Source: Nageia nagi
Taxonomy: Eukaryota > Pinophyta
Reading direction: 5' to 3'
DNA: 64,000 bases
NCBI GenBank assembly: GCA_050084985.1
Contig: JBITNC010000001.1
Span: forward strand, 209,126,001 to 209,190,000
This document shows, in pieces, positions 36,890-49,164 of this stretch. A program made the position numbers and the translations under genes. Under the pieces are notes generated by a model. The model made no database searches and was not told the origin of the DNA. It saw nothing but the letters and a program-made list of their open reading frames with translations. Every line of letters starts with the position of its first letter. Positions within the stretch are counted from its first letter, which is position 1.

Positions 36890-37567
36890 CGTAGACACTT
36901 AAAATAAACCCTATTTTTAATTTAATAAATAAATAAATAAAATAAGTATTTTTCTAAAATATATCACATTAAAATAATTGTTGATTAAGATTGTGTAACA
37001 TATGCACTATGAACAATCTTAACCAAAGTAAATTAAGAATAGACTAGGGGATAGTTTGATTTTTGGAAAAAGCCAGTTCAGGAAAGGAAATAAAAAGAAG
37101 TAGAGTGTGAGGAATTTAAGCAAAGGGCTTAGGGTAATAAGAAAGAAAGAAAAGGTGGATCACTAGTTCAGCTCAGGCTTTCATAGTGTGTGAAACCTTG
37201 ACTTGAATCTAATGTAGCAGCTACAGTACAAGCTCTCACTCTCTAATAGTTTCCCAGCTTTACTTTACCATGTAGCAGACACTATTATACTAGCAACTCA
37301 CAATTATCATTCAGGAAACAAACTAAGCTACCATGATGTAACCAAATTAAGAATGATAATTACGAGTGCTAGATAAGAAAGGTCAAGATGGTTTCATATT
37401 ACTGATAATAACTATAGGTCTTCGAGAACAAATGTAAGGAGCAATACTAGGTTTTTGATCCTTCTTTCACTTTATTTTCATACTTATACTATAGTAACAA
37501 TAGTTACAAGAATTTTAGAATAGAAATGTTTACAAAAAATGGCTTCAAGATTCTACATTACAGAATG

Positions 37568-38310
37568 CTCTACTTACCAGCTCTAGCTATTTGATCATTC
37601 CTTGATGACCTCATCACTTCCAGGACCTGGTTTCACTCAAAGATGTGAACATTGTTCTCCTCATGACATCATCCTCATACTTCTAGAATGCTCTACTTAC
37701 CAGCTCTGGCTATTTGATCACTCCTTGATGATGTCATCACTTTTGGGACCCAGTTTCACTCAAAGATGTGAACATTATTCTCCCTGTGACATCATCCTCA
37801 TACTTCTGGAATGCTCTATTTACCAGCTCTAGATATTTGAGAACTCCTTGATGAACTCATCATTTCTAGGACCCAATTTCACTCAAAGATGTGAACATTG
37901 TTCTCCCTGTGACATCATCCTCATACTTTTTAAATGCTCTACTTATCGACTCCAGCTATTTGATCACTCCTTGATGACATCATCACTTTTGAGACCTAGT
38001 TTCACTCAAAGATGTGAACATTGTTTTCCTCATGATGCCATCTTCATACTTCCAAAATGCTCTACTCACTAGCTCCAGCTATTTGGGTCACTCTTTACTG
38101 ACCTCATCATCTCTAAAACTTGAGCTTTTCCATAACTGAGCTTTATCATTTCTTTCCAGAACACTTAATTTATGGGCTCTGACCTTTTTACTCACCCACG
38201 CTGACCTCATCATCTTTAGAACCTGGACTTTACCAAAATGTGACTATCTTATCCTCTATGATGTCATCATTTCATTCTGGAATGCTTTTATCTACTGACT
38301 CTGGCCTATT
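37568..38310 (+). repeat. 123-bp tandem repeat within the 5' LTR of B
   Basis: The string CTCTACT/CTCTATT recurs at exactly 123-bp steps at 37568, 37691, 37814, 37937 and 38060; one or two more degenerate units follow. Each unit carries a TGATGACCTCATCA or TGATGATGTCATCA palindrome and TTTCACTCAAAGATGTGAAC. As 123 is a multiple of three, one frame stays open (37602-38072); I regard that as chance. Confidence 0.93.
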
Positions 38311-38774
38311 TTGTTTGCTCCAAAAAAACTCCTAGGAATCTTAAAATGAATTCATGATTGCAAGTAAAGTACACCAGGGCTTCAATAAAGAATTTATTAT
38401 GTATGAATATACAATAAAAACATTAAATAAGATTTAAAATTATATTATCTAATCAATCTTTTTGAACATATATAAAACAAGTGGTCTTACGACCCTTGTC
38501 ATTAAAAAATGACCATTGAGTGACCATTCTAATGTTAATATATAATCGCTAAAAAATTGGTGACGATCCATGAACAGTTAAACAACAAACAAATCTAAGC
38601 CTGGAATAGCCTAGTACATACAATTTGTAATCATGAATACAGATGGAAGATAACAACACCTCAAAATTTAGTTCAAGAGGTTACCTAGAATCTTGGGACG
38701 CTAAAACAAATGAATAACAAACCTTGAAGCTTATAAATTTAAGCTTTATATGTGAACAAAGGGACCCAATTTTA

Positions 38775-38793
38775 CGGTAGCGAAGCTCTACCG
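38775..38793 (+). promoter_or_regulatory. CGGTAG...CTACCG hairpin in the 5' LTR of B
   Basis: A perfect 6-bp inverted repeat around a 7-base loop, CGGTAG CGAAGCT CTACCG. It keeps all three CpGs, and the 3' LTR copy (55572-55590) is identical. Function unknown. Confidence 0.5.
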
Positions 38794-39382
38794 AAATCAA
38801 ATCAGGAGATTATTAGCAAAAGGTTGTAAGCTTGGTTAACAGCAAATCTCATATCAACCATATTTCCATATTATGTTATTCATTTGTTGATTAATATGTA
38901 TGAATAGGTATACTTTTGATGCTTTGTTCATTTTCTATGTGTAGGGTCAATACAGGAAAAGAATGATGAAAGTACATGTGAAAGAGAATAACAAGGAATA
39001 GATAAAAACACTTCAAAATTTTGTGAAGATTACTCCAGTGCATACATAGCTGATAGTCAATGATTCAAAGATTAGTTAACGATGATTCACCAGATCGATA
39101 ACAAAGGCTAAGGTTTACAATGAACACAATGATAGCGTAGAGAATGCAGAGTCATGCTTCAATTATTACTGATCTACACTGATTGTTACCAATCCATAAT
39201 GATAGCTATCGATGCTGATTAAAAATAGATCAATAAAAACTTGCTTTTTGTATTCAAATACTTTAGAATATAATATCATTCTTATTATTGATGTGTATTT
39301 TCAAATATTTTCATGATTAATTATGTTGAATGATTTATCTTTCTAAATTGCATTTTAGGTTCATAATTTGATATACATAATC

Positions 39383-39401
39383 TGGTGCTAGAAGGTGGGC
39401 C
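39383..39401 (+). other. Primer binding site of B
   Basis: TGGTGCTAGAAGGTGGGCC starts three bases after the LTR. The same site, mutated, is present in A and D. It is not the initiator-Met type; I do not assign the tRNA. Confidence 0.82.
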
Positions 39402-41157
39402 CCTTGCATGTATTTCAGAAAATTGAAGCAAAAAACAAGGATCAATTGCATATTGTTTTTGGTTTTATTTTTAAATCTATTTGCATCTTGTGGAATCAGA
39501 TACTAACTTACTCCATTTGATCTATTGCTTTGTTTTTTGTTTTTTGTGTTCTCTAGATCATTGACGATCGTGCTATAATTGGCAATGTTCACTGTGAAAT
39601 CATCAACGATCTCTAAAAAATCGGTATGTTTTCTAATCTAACCTAGATACAGTAAATATAATTATATATTTAAAATGACATTCGGTAAAACTATGTGTGA
39701 TCTCTCTGCTTAGAGTGCATCTAGGAAATGGGTAGTAAAAGGTTAAATGCATTTGTTATCAATTTATTTTATGTATAATGTTATGTATTTATTTTTTATG
39801 TTTTGGGTATAGGGTACATATACATTAAATACTTTTTATCTTGTCTAATTATGCTCTCCCTTTGCACTTCGTGCGATCTAAGGTGATTAGAATAGACTTG
39901 GTAAGAAGGGGTAATTAATTATTCTTTTCTTTTATATTCACATTATCATTAATTTGGTTAATTTATCCACATATAATCACCTCTTATCAAGTCTTCCCTT
40001 ACCACTCCATTGGAGGTTGAAGGGATATGTGACTTTTGGAGGAGTAAATGAATCACACTTAATTTGGAATGAACCTAAGGTAAATAAATTAGGTTTGTGG
40101 GTAGTATAAATCATATTAAAAAGTTAATGAATTGGGGGATTCGAAATACATTAAGTACTTTCACTTGTCAAAGTATGCTCTCACTTTTGCACTTTATGCG
40201 ATCTTAAGTGATCAGAAATAAGTTAAGTGAAAGAGATAAAATTTATTCACATTTCATTTTTGGAAATATACTTTACATTAAAACTCTTAAAGATGTCTGC
40301 CCTTACCACTCCATTAGAGTTCGAAGGGATATGCGACTCTTGGAGGAGTAATTGAACCTCACTTAACTAATCTATCCACACTTAATGGCTTCTTACCAAG
40401 TCTGCTCTTACCACTCCATTGGAGGTCGAAGAGATATGTGACTAGTAAGAAGAGGGAATTTATCACACATAATACTTCCATAGCTAGAAGGGGTTAATGA
40501 ACATCATTAATAGGTTGGATAATGAATCACATTATAATTAAAAAGAACAACGAGGTTTAATAAGGTCAACACTCACTAAAAATAAATTTTAATTGCATCA
40601 CATTAAGATTAAGATAAGTAAATGGACATGAATGTTTGGGAGGGTAGTATGCATAAATGTATCTTATTTGTTTAAATGCATTTCATAAAGGCTTTAAGAA
40701 ATAATTGAACATTAACGAGTTGGATGTCACTACCAACCGTTAATTCTTACTTCTTTGTAACCACCGACATAATGCACTTGAAACCATAAAGTTGGTTACA
40801 CTTGGAAGTGATGACCAAGGTAACTTTCCTTTAGGTAGGAGTCAAAAAAGGAGACTCATTTAGAACCAAGCCAAAAGCCATAGAAACTTGCAAATGATAG
40901 AATTACCCAACCTACCTTGTTTAACACTTGACTAGTTAAAATAAACTAGGAAAATTAAAAAGATTAAAAATAAACGACCCATATCGTTCATTTACTTTAG
41001 ACATTAAAAATATGTGAAAAAGTTAAAAAAGATAAGCACATCATTAAAAGTAGGTTTGCATATAGGATGTTTGTGCATTAAATTGTTTTCTCAAAAATAT
41101 AATCTAAAAGATAAAAATAGAGTTTTTTGTTTACGATGTTTGTTTATGATATTTAAA
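39402..41157 (+). other. Leader of B
   Basis: About 1.75 kb without a gene. From 39700 to 40690 it matches the A leader (18000-18980, opposite strand). It includes repeated units with CTTACCACTCCATTGGAGGT and AGGGATATGTGACT at 39990-40050, 40300-40350 and 40410-40450, and CTCCCTTTGCACTTCGTGCG at 39850. No obvious ORF before the gag ATG, apart from an in-frame upstream ATG at 41014. Confidence 0.85.
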
Positions 41158-43560
41158 ATGGTTCAAACTAGAAGTATGATTGCTAAGAAAATGCGAGAAC
41201 ATCCATTTGAAATGCAAGAAATAGATTCAGACAACATGGATTTGATAGAATATTCAGTTAGGAGGCCACATCCTTTAGATGAATCAAATTCACAGGTAGT
41301 TTGTTATTTAGGTAAAGATGGTGATTATGGTTATAATCAATCTAGATCACAAAGACAAATTATAGATAATCCTCTCGCAAGGAATGGAATGCAAGTGTTA
41401 GAAGAAGAACTGATTGAAATTCATCATCACCTAGCTAAGCATAGGGGTATTCCTAAGACATCTTTTAGTTTATCAGGAGATGTAGAAAAAATAGACCAAA
41501 AGAGTGATAACTTAGAAATTGATGAGGCTAAATCTTGGGCTGGAACCATAGCGGTACCATAGACTGAGCCATATAAAATTAAATATGAAAGAATCAGTCA
41601 TCAATTATCAGATGGTCAAAGAGTCAATTCTTTAATTCAAAAGGAGGGATCTTCTTTTTCTTTTGAATTAGGAAGAAAGGAAGCATCAATAAAACAAACA
41701 GAAAAATCTTATTCCACAAAAGAAGGATCAAATAGAAGGACATCTAAGTTTAAAGTAGAAGAGATACCTTCTTATGAAGAACTACAAAAATGATAATTAT
41801 ATAAAACAACAGCTGGTAAAAGATTCACAGAAGTATATATTGAGAATATTAAAAAGGGTGCAGACATGCAATATCCTAGAGGAAGAAAAAAGAAAAGTTG
41901 ATGAACTTATCAAATTGCAAGAGCAAGAGGATAAATTAAAAGAAATGGAAGATAAATTTCTTAGAGATAAAAGAAAATTCATGGAACAAGAACAAGCAAA
42001 GAAAGAAAGAAATGAGTTCTTGGAACAAGAAAAGAAAAGACTTCATAAAGAGCATGAGATTCAACTTTGTTTACAAGAATTACAACTTAAAGAACTAGAA
42101 AATGAAAAAGTAAAAAGGGAACAATATCTACTTATGGAGAAAGAAAAATAAAGACAATGGGATGAATATCAAAAAATAAGGCACTTGAAACTCGAAACTC
42201 CTGAAGGAAGTCAAATACAAAGATATCAAGACCCTTATTTAGATAGACAAGAAGCACTGGATAGAGAGACAGACATTTTATTACAAAAGGAAATGGAAAA
42301 GGAATTAGAACTTCAAAGATTATATGATAAATAAAAGTGATATTCTATTAAAAATTGGGTTGAACAAAACCAAAATCAAACAAGAAAACCTGATTATAAG
42401 GGAAGAGATCTACATGAAAAAGGGATATCCCAAAAACCTCCTAGAATCCCTATTCTATGATGACATTCATCTCTTAAAATATTACCTCCACCACCATCAG
42501 AAATATTTTCTGACTATGAGTCTTACATTTCAAGATCAATTTCAGAAAAGGATCCAAATACTCGGAGACATCATAGGCACACTCAAGGTCATAGAACTGA
42601 TAAAGAATTAGAAAACTTTATGAAGGATTTTATAAATTGAGAAATGAATGTTCAAGGACTTCAAAAGTTAAATTACAAGAATATTTGTAATGAGCCTATT
42701 CATCCAAGTGTTCCAAAAAGGAAACTACCATATAGGTTTGAAATTCCTAAAATAGAGCCATTTAAAGGAAGAGAAGACCCCAAAGAACACTTGAGAAATT
42801 TACATTTTCTAGTTGTCAGATAGCCAATTATGATTCATTAATGTTATGTATATTTCCTATGACACTCGCAGGCCAAGCTTTGGATTGGTATAATAGTTTA
42901 CCTATGCATAGCTTATATACATTTGAACAATTGGCTAATCAATTTCTTGAACATTTTAGAATCAATATTAAAGAAAAATCTTCAATTACGGATCTTACGA
43001 GATTGCAACAATTTCTTGATGAAACCATACAAGATTACATCTCAAGATGGCGAGCTATAGTCACTAGTATGCCTTATACAATACCACAAGAAGAATTGGT
43101 TAAATTATTTAGCCAAAGCTATTTAAGACCAATAGCTAGTGTTCTCCAAATTCAACAACATAAAACTTTTGAAGAAGCTATTGCTCAGGCAATAGTTATA
43201 GAAAGAGTCAAAATTCAAGATGGAGAGCTAAAACTCAAGAAAAAAGAATACAAAAAAGGTAATCAAAATGAGAACATTAGTAAACAACCACAAAATAATC
43301 AAATAGCTACAATAGAAAATTGTGGTCCTTCTTCAAAAATAGAAGAAAGTGTTGAACCTAAACCCAAAAGAAATTTTACCCCATTATCAAAACCATTAGC
43401 TGAAATACTTAAAAAATTATGTGATAATGGTATGATTACATTACCTGATATAAGGCCTAAAAATCCTAATGCTAAAGAAAGTAAATGGTATAAAGAAAAT
43501 GAATTTTGTGCTTATCATAGGCAAAAGGGACATAATACAAATAGATGTTGAACTTTACAG
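41158..43560 (+). pseudogene. gag: B gag (decayed)
   Basis: I place the start at 41158 (MVQTRSMIAKKM), a typical Ty3/gypsy Gag start; an upstream in-frame ATG (41014) reads low-complexity leader. The order is an N-terminal segment to about 41560 with no known domain, FKVEEIPSYEELQ, a long charged coiled coil (41880-42150), KELENFMKDF (42600), the gag core (42841 onward: LAGQALDWYNSLP, FEQLANQFLEHF, MPYTIPQEELVKLFSQSY), and the zinc knuckle CAYHRQKGHNTNRC (43507-43548). The frame shifts between about 41800 and 41880, and again by a one-base loss near 42800. Stops include TAG at 41560 and TGA at 42640 and 43549. Confidence 0.9.
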
Positions 43561-44250
43561 CACAAAAAATGAGACTTGATAGATAGTCGAAAGATAGATG
43601 TGGATAATCCTATTGTACCTTCAAATCAAAATCTAGGGATATATCAAAACCCCTTACCTTCACATCAAGCTAATAATGTGGTAACTATCCCAAATCAACT
43701 AAATTATACAGGGGATAATAAGGATATACCACTTATAGGAACTATAGATGATTCAATATATATGATTGGTATAGCCATAAGAGCACAACAATATCAGAAT
43801 AAACAGGATAATCCTTGAAAAAATCAATTGACATCAAACCCAATTAATATACAACCTATACCTCCTCCACAGCAACCTAAAGTTTTGATAAAAGGTGCTC
43901 TTCAATGACAGTTAAAAATGTCTCCAATAAAGATGACTTTATTTGAATTATTACAACAGTCTGAGAGTTATAGGGAAGCTATGAATCAAATTCTATAAGA
44001 AATTCAAGTGGATATTAGTAATCCCAATAACTTCATTTCAATATTTGAAAGTTTGAGAATATCTCAACAACCTAGTATCACCTTCTACGAACAAGAAAAA
44101 TTAAATAATGATGGACCAAGCGGACTTGATCCACCCTTACATATAATTGGTAAGGTAGATGGAAAATTATTTAAAAGAATTTTAATAGATGAGGTTTTAG
44201 CCATAAATATAATTTTAGACGTTGCATATAAAAAGTTAAATTTACCATAA
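43561..44250 (+). pseudogene. B gag-protease junction and aspartic protease
   Basis: Same frame as gag. A spacer (LPSHQANNVVTIPNQ...) leads to SGLDPPLHIIGKVDGKLFKR, then ILIDEVLAINIILDVAYKKL at about 44150-44250. The protease triplet D-T/S-G reads D-E-V here, so this copy is probably inactive. A and D also have E in the second place. Stops are TGA (43570, 43818, 43906) and TAA (43996, 44248). Confidence 0.85.
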
Positions 44251-45960
44251 TCAATTATCTTATCTCCTTCTTCGCAAATTAGAGCTTTTAATGATGCAGT
44301 GTGTTCAACCTTGGGATCGATAGTGCTGCCAATTATAGTAGGTGCTAAAACTGTCCAAACTTTAGTACATATAATTGAAGGAAATATTATACAATATAAT
44401 GTTCTTTTAGGACATCCATGGATTAGAGAAATGCAATGTGTTCCATTAACTTATCATGAATGTTTAAAGTACATCTACAAGGATAAAGTTCATTGTGTGT
44501 TTAAAGACCCAGATCCTTATTCACATTGTAATTTAATTTTTGATACAAATGAAGTGACATTATCATCTCCCAATCTATCAACTATCTTAATGAACAAAAA
44601 TATGAATCAATCTAAAGTCATAAAAGTAAAAAATGATATAGTTATACAATATAAAGATACTTGGAAAAAAGTTACTAAAACTTTAGATGAAAAGCATGGA
44701 GCGTCTTCATCAAAACAAGTAAATACTACATATAATAATAACCCATCTGATGTATATCCAATAAAAATTAAATTAAAGGATTTAGGGATGGGAGAATATG
44801 ATATAGATGATGTGGTATTTAGTATACCTTCATCACAAGAAATGGGAAGATTATCTAAATCACCTAGTGTGATTGGATAAATAGTGCCTTTAGGTGAAAT
44901 ACCTAATCAAACACTGTTTGTTTATGCGGGAATATTAGATCCTATATCAACAATATCCAATCAAATATATGAAGGATATTTCAATAATGATATGAAATAT
45001 TTATCACCATGTTCAAGAACATTTGTCTTAAACTATTTTAACAAATGTGATTGGCAAGGATGAGGATTGGGTTGATATGAACAAGGTCCCCGAGAAATAA
45101 TTGAATTACAATACCAAGATCCCACTGATAAAAGTGGATTAGGTTATAAGAATGGATATAAAAATCTTGATAAATTAGAAAATTTAGAAGAAGAAAATTT
45201 GGATTATAACAAAAAAACCTTAGAGAAAAAATCCATAATACAAGAAGTTACTGATATAAGTGAAGGACAATTAAGTGAAATGGATGTCTTAGAAGGTGTC
45301 AAAAGGCTCTTTATTAATAATATTGAGCCACTCTGGAGTCATTGGGGTTTACCAAGACATATACAAGAAAAAATAAATAAAAATGTCAAATCATCAATCA
45401 TTTCATATGCATATATACCATCAGTAAATATGGTTACAATAAAAGAAAATGATATTGAAGATCAAAATAATGAACGAATAGATGAAGTTAATGAAAATCA
45501 AAATTTAATCAAAATAATAGCCAATACTTCTACAGATGAAATGATTGCTGATTTCTCTCTTATATCATCTAATCCTTCGGTACATGAATTCAAAAATGTA
45601 GATCATATATTTGGTTCCTATGAAAGTCAAATATGCACGAATGAACAAACTCAAGAATACAATGAAAAATATAGTGTTAATGACAATAGCTGGATACCAG
45701 TACCAAATCAATTAGAACAAGGGTCGCATATGCTTACTGAAAAGGTTTTAGGAATAAATATTAGTAATGATCCTCAAAATCCTAAAATTATTCAATTAGG
45801 AGAAAACCTCACGAAAAATGAACAAGAAAAAATTATAACCTTATTAAAAGAACAAGAAAAGGTATTTGCATGGTCATATGCAGATATGCCTTGGATAGAT
45901 CCTAAATTAGTAGTACATAATTTAGCATAAAAGCTTGATGCTAAACTCGTTAAACAAAAA
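44251..45960 (+). pseudogene. B protease tail and long protease-RT linker
   Basis: The first part (44299-44560) ends the protease (STLGSIVLPIIVGAKTVQT, YNVLLGHPWIREMQCVP, HECLKYIYKDKVHCVF) and matches A 15000-14414. From about 44600 to 45900 follows a 430-codon acidic linker with no domain known to me. It ends with NDNSWIPVPNQLEQGSHML, LTKNEQEKIITLLKEQEKVF and AWSYADMPWIDPKLVVHNL. The last motif is the conserved entry to Tat RT. TGA codons at 45061 and 45076 fall at likely arginines. Confidence 0.8.
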
Positions 45961-46570
45961 TTGTGTAAGATGCATCCTACTATAGCATTAATGGTAAAAG
46001 AAGAACTCCAAAAATTATTAGAAGCCAAATTTATACAACCTATAGATTATTCAGATTGGATATCTAATATGGTACCTATGAAAAAACCAAGTGGAAAAAT
46101 AAGAATATGCATAGATTTTTATGATCTTAACAAAGCTTGTCCTAAAGATGATTTCCCACTACCTAGCATTGATAATCTGGTAGATTCAATAGCAGGACAT
46201 GATATGTTATCATTGATGGATGGGTTTTTTGGTTATAATCAAATAAAAATAGCTACTGAAGATCAACATAAAATAGCTTTTATAACTCCTTGGGGTACCT
46301 TTTGTTATAAAGTTATGCCTTTTGGATTGAAAAACACTGGGGCAACTTATCAAAGAGCTATGACTTATATATTCCATGACTATATGCATGACATAGTAGA
46401 AGATTATGTTGATGATTTGTTGGTTAGATCTAAATATCGAGTAGATCATGGAAAAGATCTAATTAAAGTCTTAGATAGATTATTAGAACATAAAGTAAGG
46501 TTAAATCTAAAAAAATGTGTTTTTGATGTAACTTCAGGAAAATTATTAGGATTTATTGTGTCTCAATGAG
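45961..46570 (+). pseudogene. pol: B reverse transcriptase
   Basis: A 202-codon block is open. Motifs in order are MKKPSGKIRICIDFYDLNKA, CPKDDFPLPSIDNLVDSIAG, DMLSLMDGFFGYNQIKI, TPWGTFCYKVMPFGLKNTGA and the catalytic EDYVDDLLVRSK at about 46400-46435. The block ends at a TGA in VSQ*GIEIDPSK, where family members usually carry arginine. It is the best preserved enzyme in the window. Catalytic aspartates are present. Confidence 0.93.
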
Positions 46571-47200
46571 GAATTGAAATAGATCCTAGTAAAGTGAAGG
46601 CAGTAGTAGACATGCCACCTCCTATAAATCTAAAACAATTACAAAGTTTACAGGGCAAGTTAGAAGCCATTAGAAGGTTTATAGCTCAAGTTTCTGATAA
46701 ATGTAAACCATTTACAAAATTATTAAAAAAGGGGATAGAATATCATTGGGGTAAAGAGCAATAAATTGCATTTGATGAAATTAAAAGATATTTATTATCT
46801 CCTCCTGTCTTAAGTCCATCAAGAAAAGATGTACCTTTTTTGTTATATATTTCAACTACTAAAACCGCCTTAGGGATAATGCTTGCTCAAAAGAATGAAC
46901 ATAATAAAGAGCAAGCTATATATTATTTGAGTAGAACCCTAGTGAGCTACGAGATTAAGTATATATATTTGGAAAAATTATGACTTGCTATCATTTTTGC
47001 TACTAAAAAACTTCAACATTATATGCTTAATCATACAACATATGTCATTTCTAAAGTAGATCCATTGAAATATATGATGAATAAAACTTATCAAAATTCA
47101 AGAACTATAAAGTGGATAATGCACTTAATTGAATTTGATTTACATTTTATTGGACAAAAGTCAATAAAAGGACAAGTAATTACTGATTATCTCACTGAGG
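46571..47200 (+). pseudogene. B RT thumb and first RNase H
   Basis: GIEIDPSKVKAVVDMP, LQGKLEAIRRFIAQVSDKCK (thumb/connection), LYISTTKTALGIMLAQKNEH, EQAIYYLSRTL, then MLNHTTYVISKVDPLKYMMN. The first catalytic aspartate of a typical RNase H (A-S-D) is threonine in this series (S-T-T-K), and D has the same state. That fits a decayed first RNase H whose role is taken by the second one. Stops are TAA at 46762 and TGA at 46981. Confidence 0.88.
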
Positions 47201-47259
47201 CCCCATTGCAAGATGATAAACCACTTGTTGAATTACCCGATGATGGAGTGTTTCAATTA

Positions 47260-47751
47260 GATGAAATTGAAATACCTATAGAACTAGAAAATGATTGGGA
47301 TATGACAATACACTTTGATGGTTCTCGATGTGAACAAGGTGGTGGAGCAAGTGTTGTATTCATAACACCACAAGGTATCCCTATACTTTATTCATTTAAA
47401 CTAAAATTCCCTTGTACTAATAATAATGTGGAATATGAAGCTTTGATATTAGCATTAAAAATTGCTATTAAATTAAAACTTAAAAGAATAAAGCTTATTG
47501 GAGATTCTTTACTTATCCTAAATCAAGTGAAAGGAATTTATCAATGTAAAGAGCCTTTGCTTCAAAAGTATAAAGCATTAGTTGAAGAATTATTAAAATA
47601 TTTTGACCAATTTCTTATAGAAGTGGCACCAAGATCATCTAATAGATTTGCAGATGCTATGGCTTCTATTGGATCTCTTATCCCAGAGGATCCTAAACAA
47701 TCTTCAATTCAAGTTGAGATAATTCAATTATCTCAATCATTGTTACAATAG
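47260..47751 (+). pseudogene. B second RNase H (archaeal type)
   Basis: WDMTIHFDGSRCEQGGGASV, TNNNVEYEALILALKIAI, IGDSLLILNQVKG, and SNRFADAMASIGS carry the four acidic catalytic positions (D, E, D, D), all intact. This extra domain after the ordinary RNase H is the hallmark of the Tat lineage. The frame ends at a TAG (47749-47751), probably a former glutamine, after which the linker to integrase continues. Confidence 0.92.
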
Positions 47752-49062
47752 GAAGATGAAGAAAAAAGTGTATTAAATATTGACATAAATGATAAAGATA
47801 ATTGGTATAAAGAATTGATAGACTTTTTAAAATTTGGAAATCTTCCTCCAAACCTTAATAAATCAGCATGATGAGCTTTTAAAATTAAAGCAACTAAATA
47901 TTGTTTGTTAGGGGATATTTTATATTGATGAAATTTTAATGGTATTTTACTCAGATGTCTTGAATGGAATGATGTTAAAAAGCCTATATCTTTTGCCCAT
48001 GATGGAACATGTGGAGGACATTTTAATGGTGTTGCAATTGTAAAACAATTAATACGAATGGGGTATTATTGGCCAACTATGGAAAAATATTGTTGTGAAT
48101 ATGTTAAAAAATATTTTAAATGTCAACAATACGCTCATTTATTTTCACAACCATCTCATGAACTGCATCCTATACAATCACTTTGGCCATTCTCTAAATG
48201 GGCATTAGATTTAATAGGACAAATTACACCTACATCTTCTGGTGGACATAAGTTCATAATTACAATGATTGAATATTTTACCAAATGGGTAGAGGCTATT
48301 CCCATGACTTCCATTGTTGGCTCACGAATCACGAATTTTATAGAAAATTATATTATATGTAGATTTAGTGTGCCAAATCAATTAATTATGGATAATCGAA
48401 AAAATTTTAAAAATAAGGATGTAAAGCAAATATGTGATAAGTATAAGATTAAACAAATTTTTTCCACTCCTTATTATCCACAAGGTAATGGATAAGTAGA
48501 GGCTACTAATAAAACTATTCGAAACATCTTAGCAAAAATAGTAAATGATTCTCATAGAGATTGGCATATTCAAATACCAAAAGCCTTATGGGCTTATTGT
48601 ACTAGTGTACGCACTCTTATTGGGGCAACACCATTCTCTTTAGTGTATGGAACAGAAGCTATCCTACCTATAGAACTTGAGATACCATCCCTTAGAGTAA
48701 ATCTAAGTGAGCAAAATTTCGATGAAGAAACAAGACAAACTCGCTTAGATCAACTGTTACTTTTAGATGAAAAACATATTAATGCTTTAGAACATATGCG
48801 TGTTTATCAGAAAAGGATAAAATGAGCTTTTGATAGAAGAGCTCTAATTCATGAATTTGAAATAGGTGATTTGGTTTTAAAAGAAAATCAACAAACTTCA
48901 CGAATAGAACGACAACTTAGAGATAAGTTTGCTTTGAATTGGTTAGGACCATATATCATTAAGAAAAAATTCGATAGAGGAACTTATCATTTATCAGATT
49001 TAGAAGGAAATGAAGAACGTGAACCTATAAATATCATGCATCTTTGACCTTTCTATACATAA
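47752..49062 (+). pseudogene. B integrase and C-terminus of Pol
   Basis: The N-terminal zinc site (H...GGHFNG...GYYWPTMEKYC...CEYVKKYFKCQQY) lies at 47990-48140. The core carries D in WALDLIG (48200), D in LIMDNRKNF (48390) and E in VEATNKT (48500), all present. It is followed by YGTEAILPIELEIPSLRVNL and the C-terminal barrel-like KFALNWLGPYIIKKK. Pol ends at TAA 49060-49062. TGA codons at 47868, 47871, 47926, 47929, 48823 and 49045 all fall where relatives usually carry arginine. A TAA interrupts the core at 48493. Confidence 0.92.
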
Positions 49063-49164
49063 AAAAAAAGTACATTAGTTTTCTTTTATTTTATTTTATT
49101 GTTAAAATAATAAATAAATAAAAGTATTAATATTTGTCAAGTGTTAATGATTAAAATAGAAAAG

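Larger units (their letters stand above)
36890..39379 (+). repeat. 5' LTR of B
   Basis: 2490 bp. It starts CGTAGACACTT where the 3' LTR has TGTAGACACTT, and ends GATATACATA where the 3' LTR has GATATACACA. Both ends therefore carry single transitions in the terminal dinucleotides. The constant offset of 16797 bp at several landmarks shows no net length change. Confidence 0.95.

Noticed and set aside
37602-38072. Repetitive ORFs in the B LTRs (also 54399-54875)
   Set aside because: They arise from the 123-bp tandem repeat, whose length is a multiple of three; the repeat is in an LTR, not in a gene.
37568-38310. CRISPR-like array
   Set aside because: Units are contiguous imperfect 123-bp tandem repeats in an LTR, without repeat-spacer alternation, in plant DNA.
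41797-41982. Serine- and cysteine-rich antisense ORF
   Set aside because: Mirror of the lysine- and glutamate-rich coiled coil of gag on the other strand.
41158-49062. Possible reassigned TGA (stop to arginine)
   Set aside because: Plant nuclear genes use TGA as stop; TAA and TAG also interrupt the frame, and CpG decay explains the pattern.
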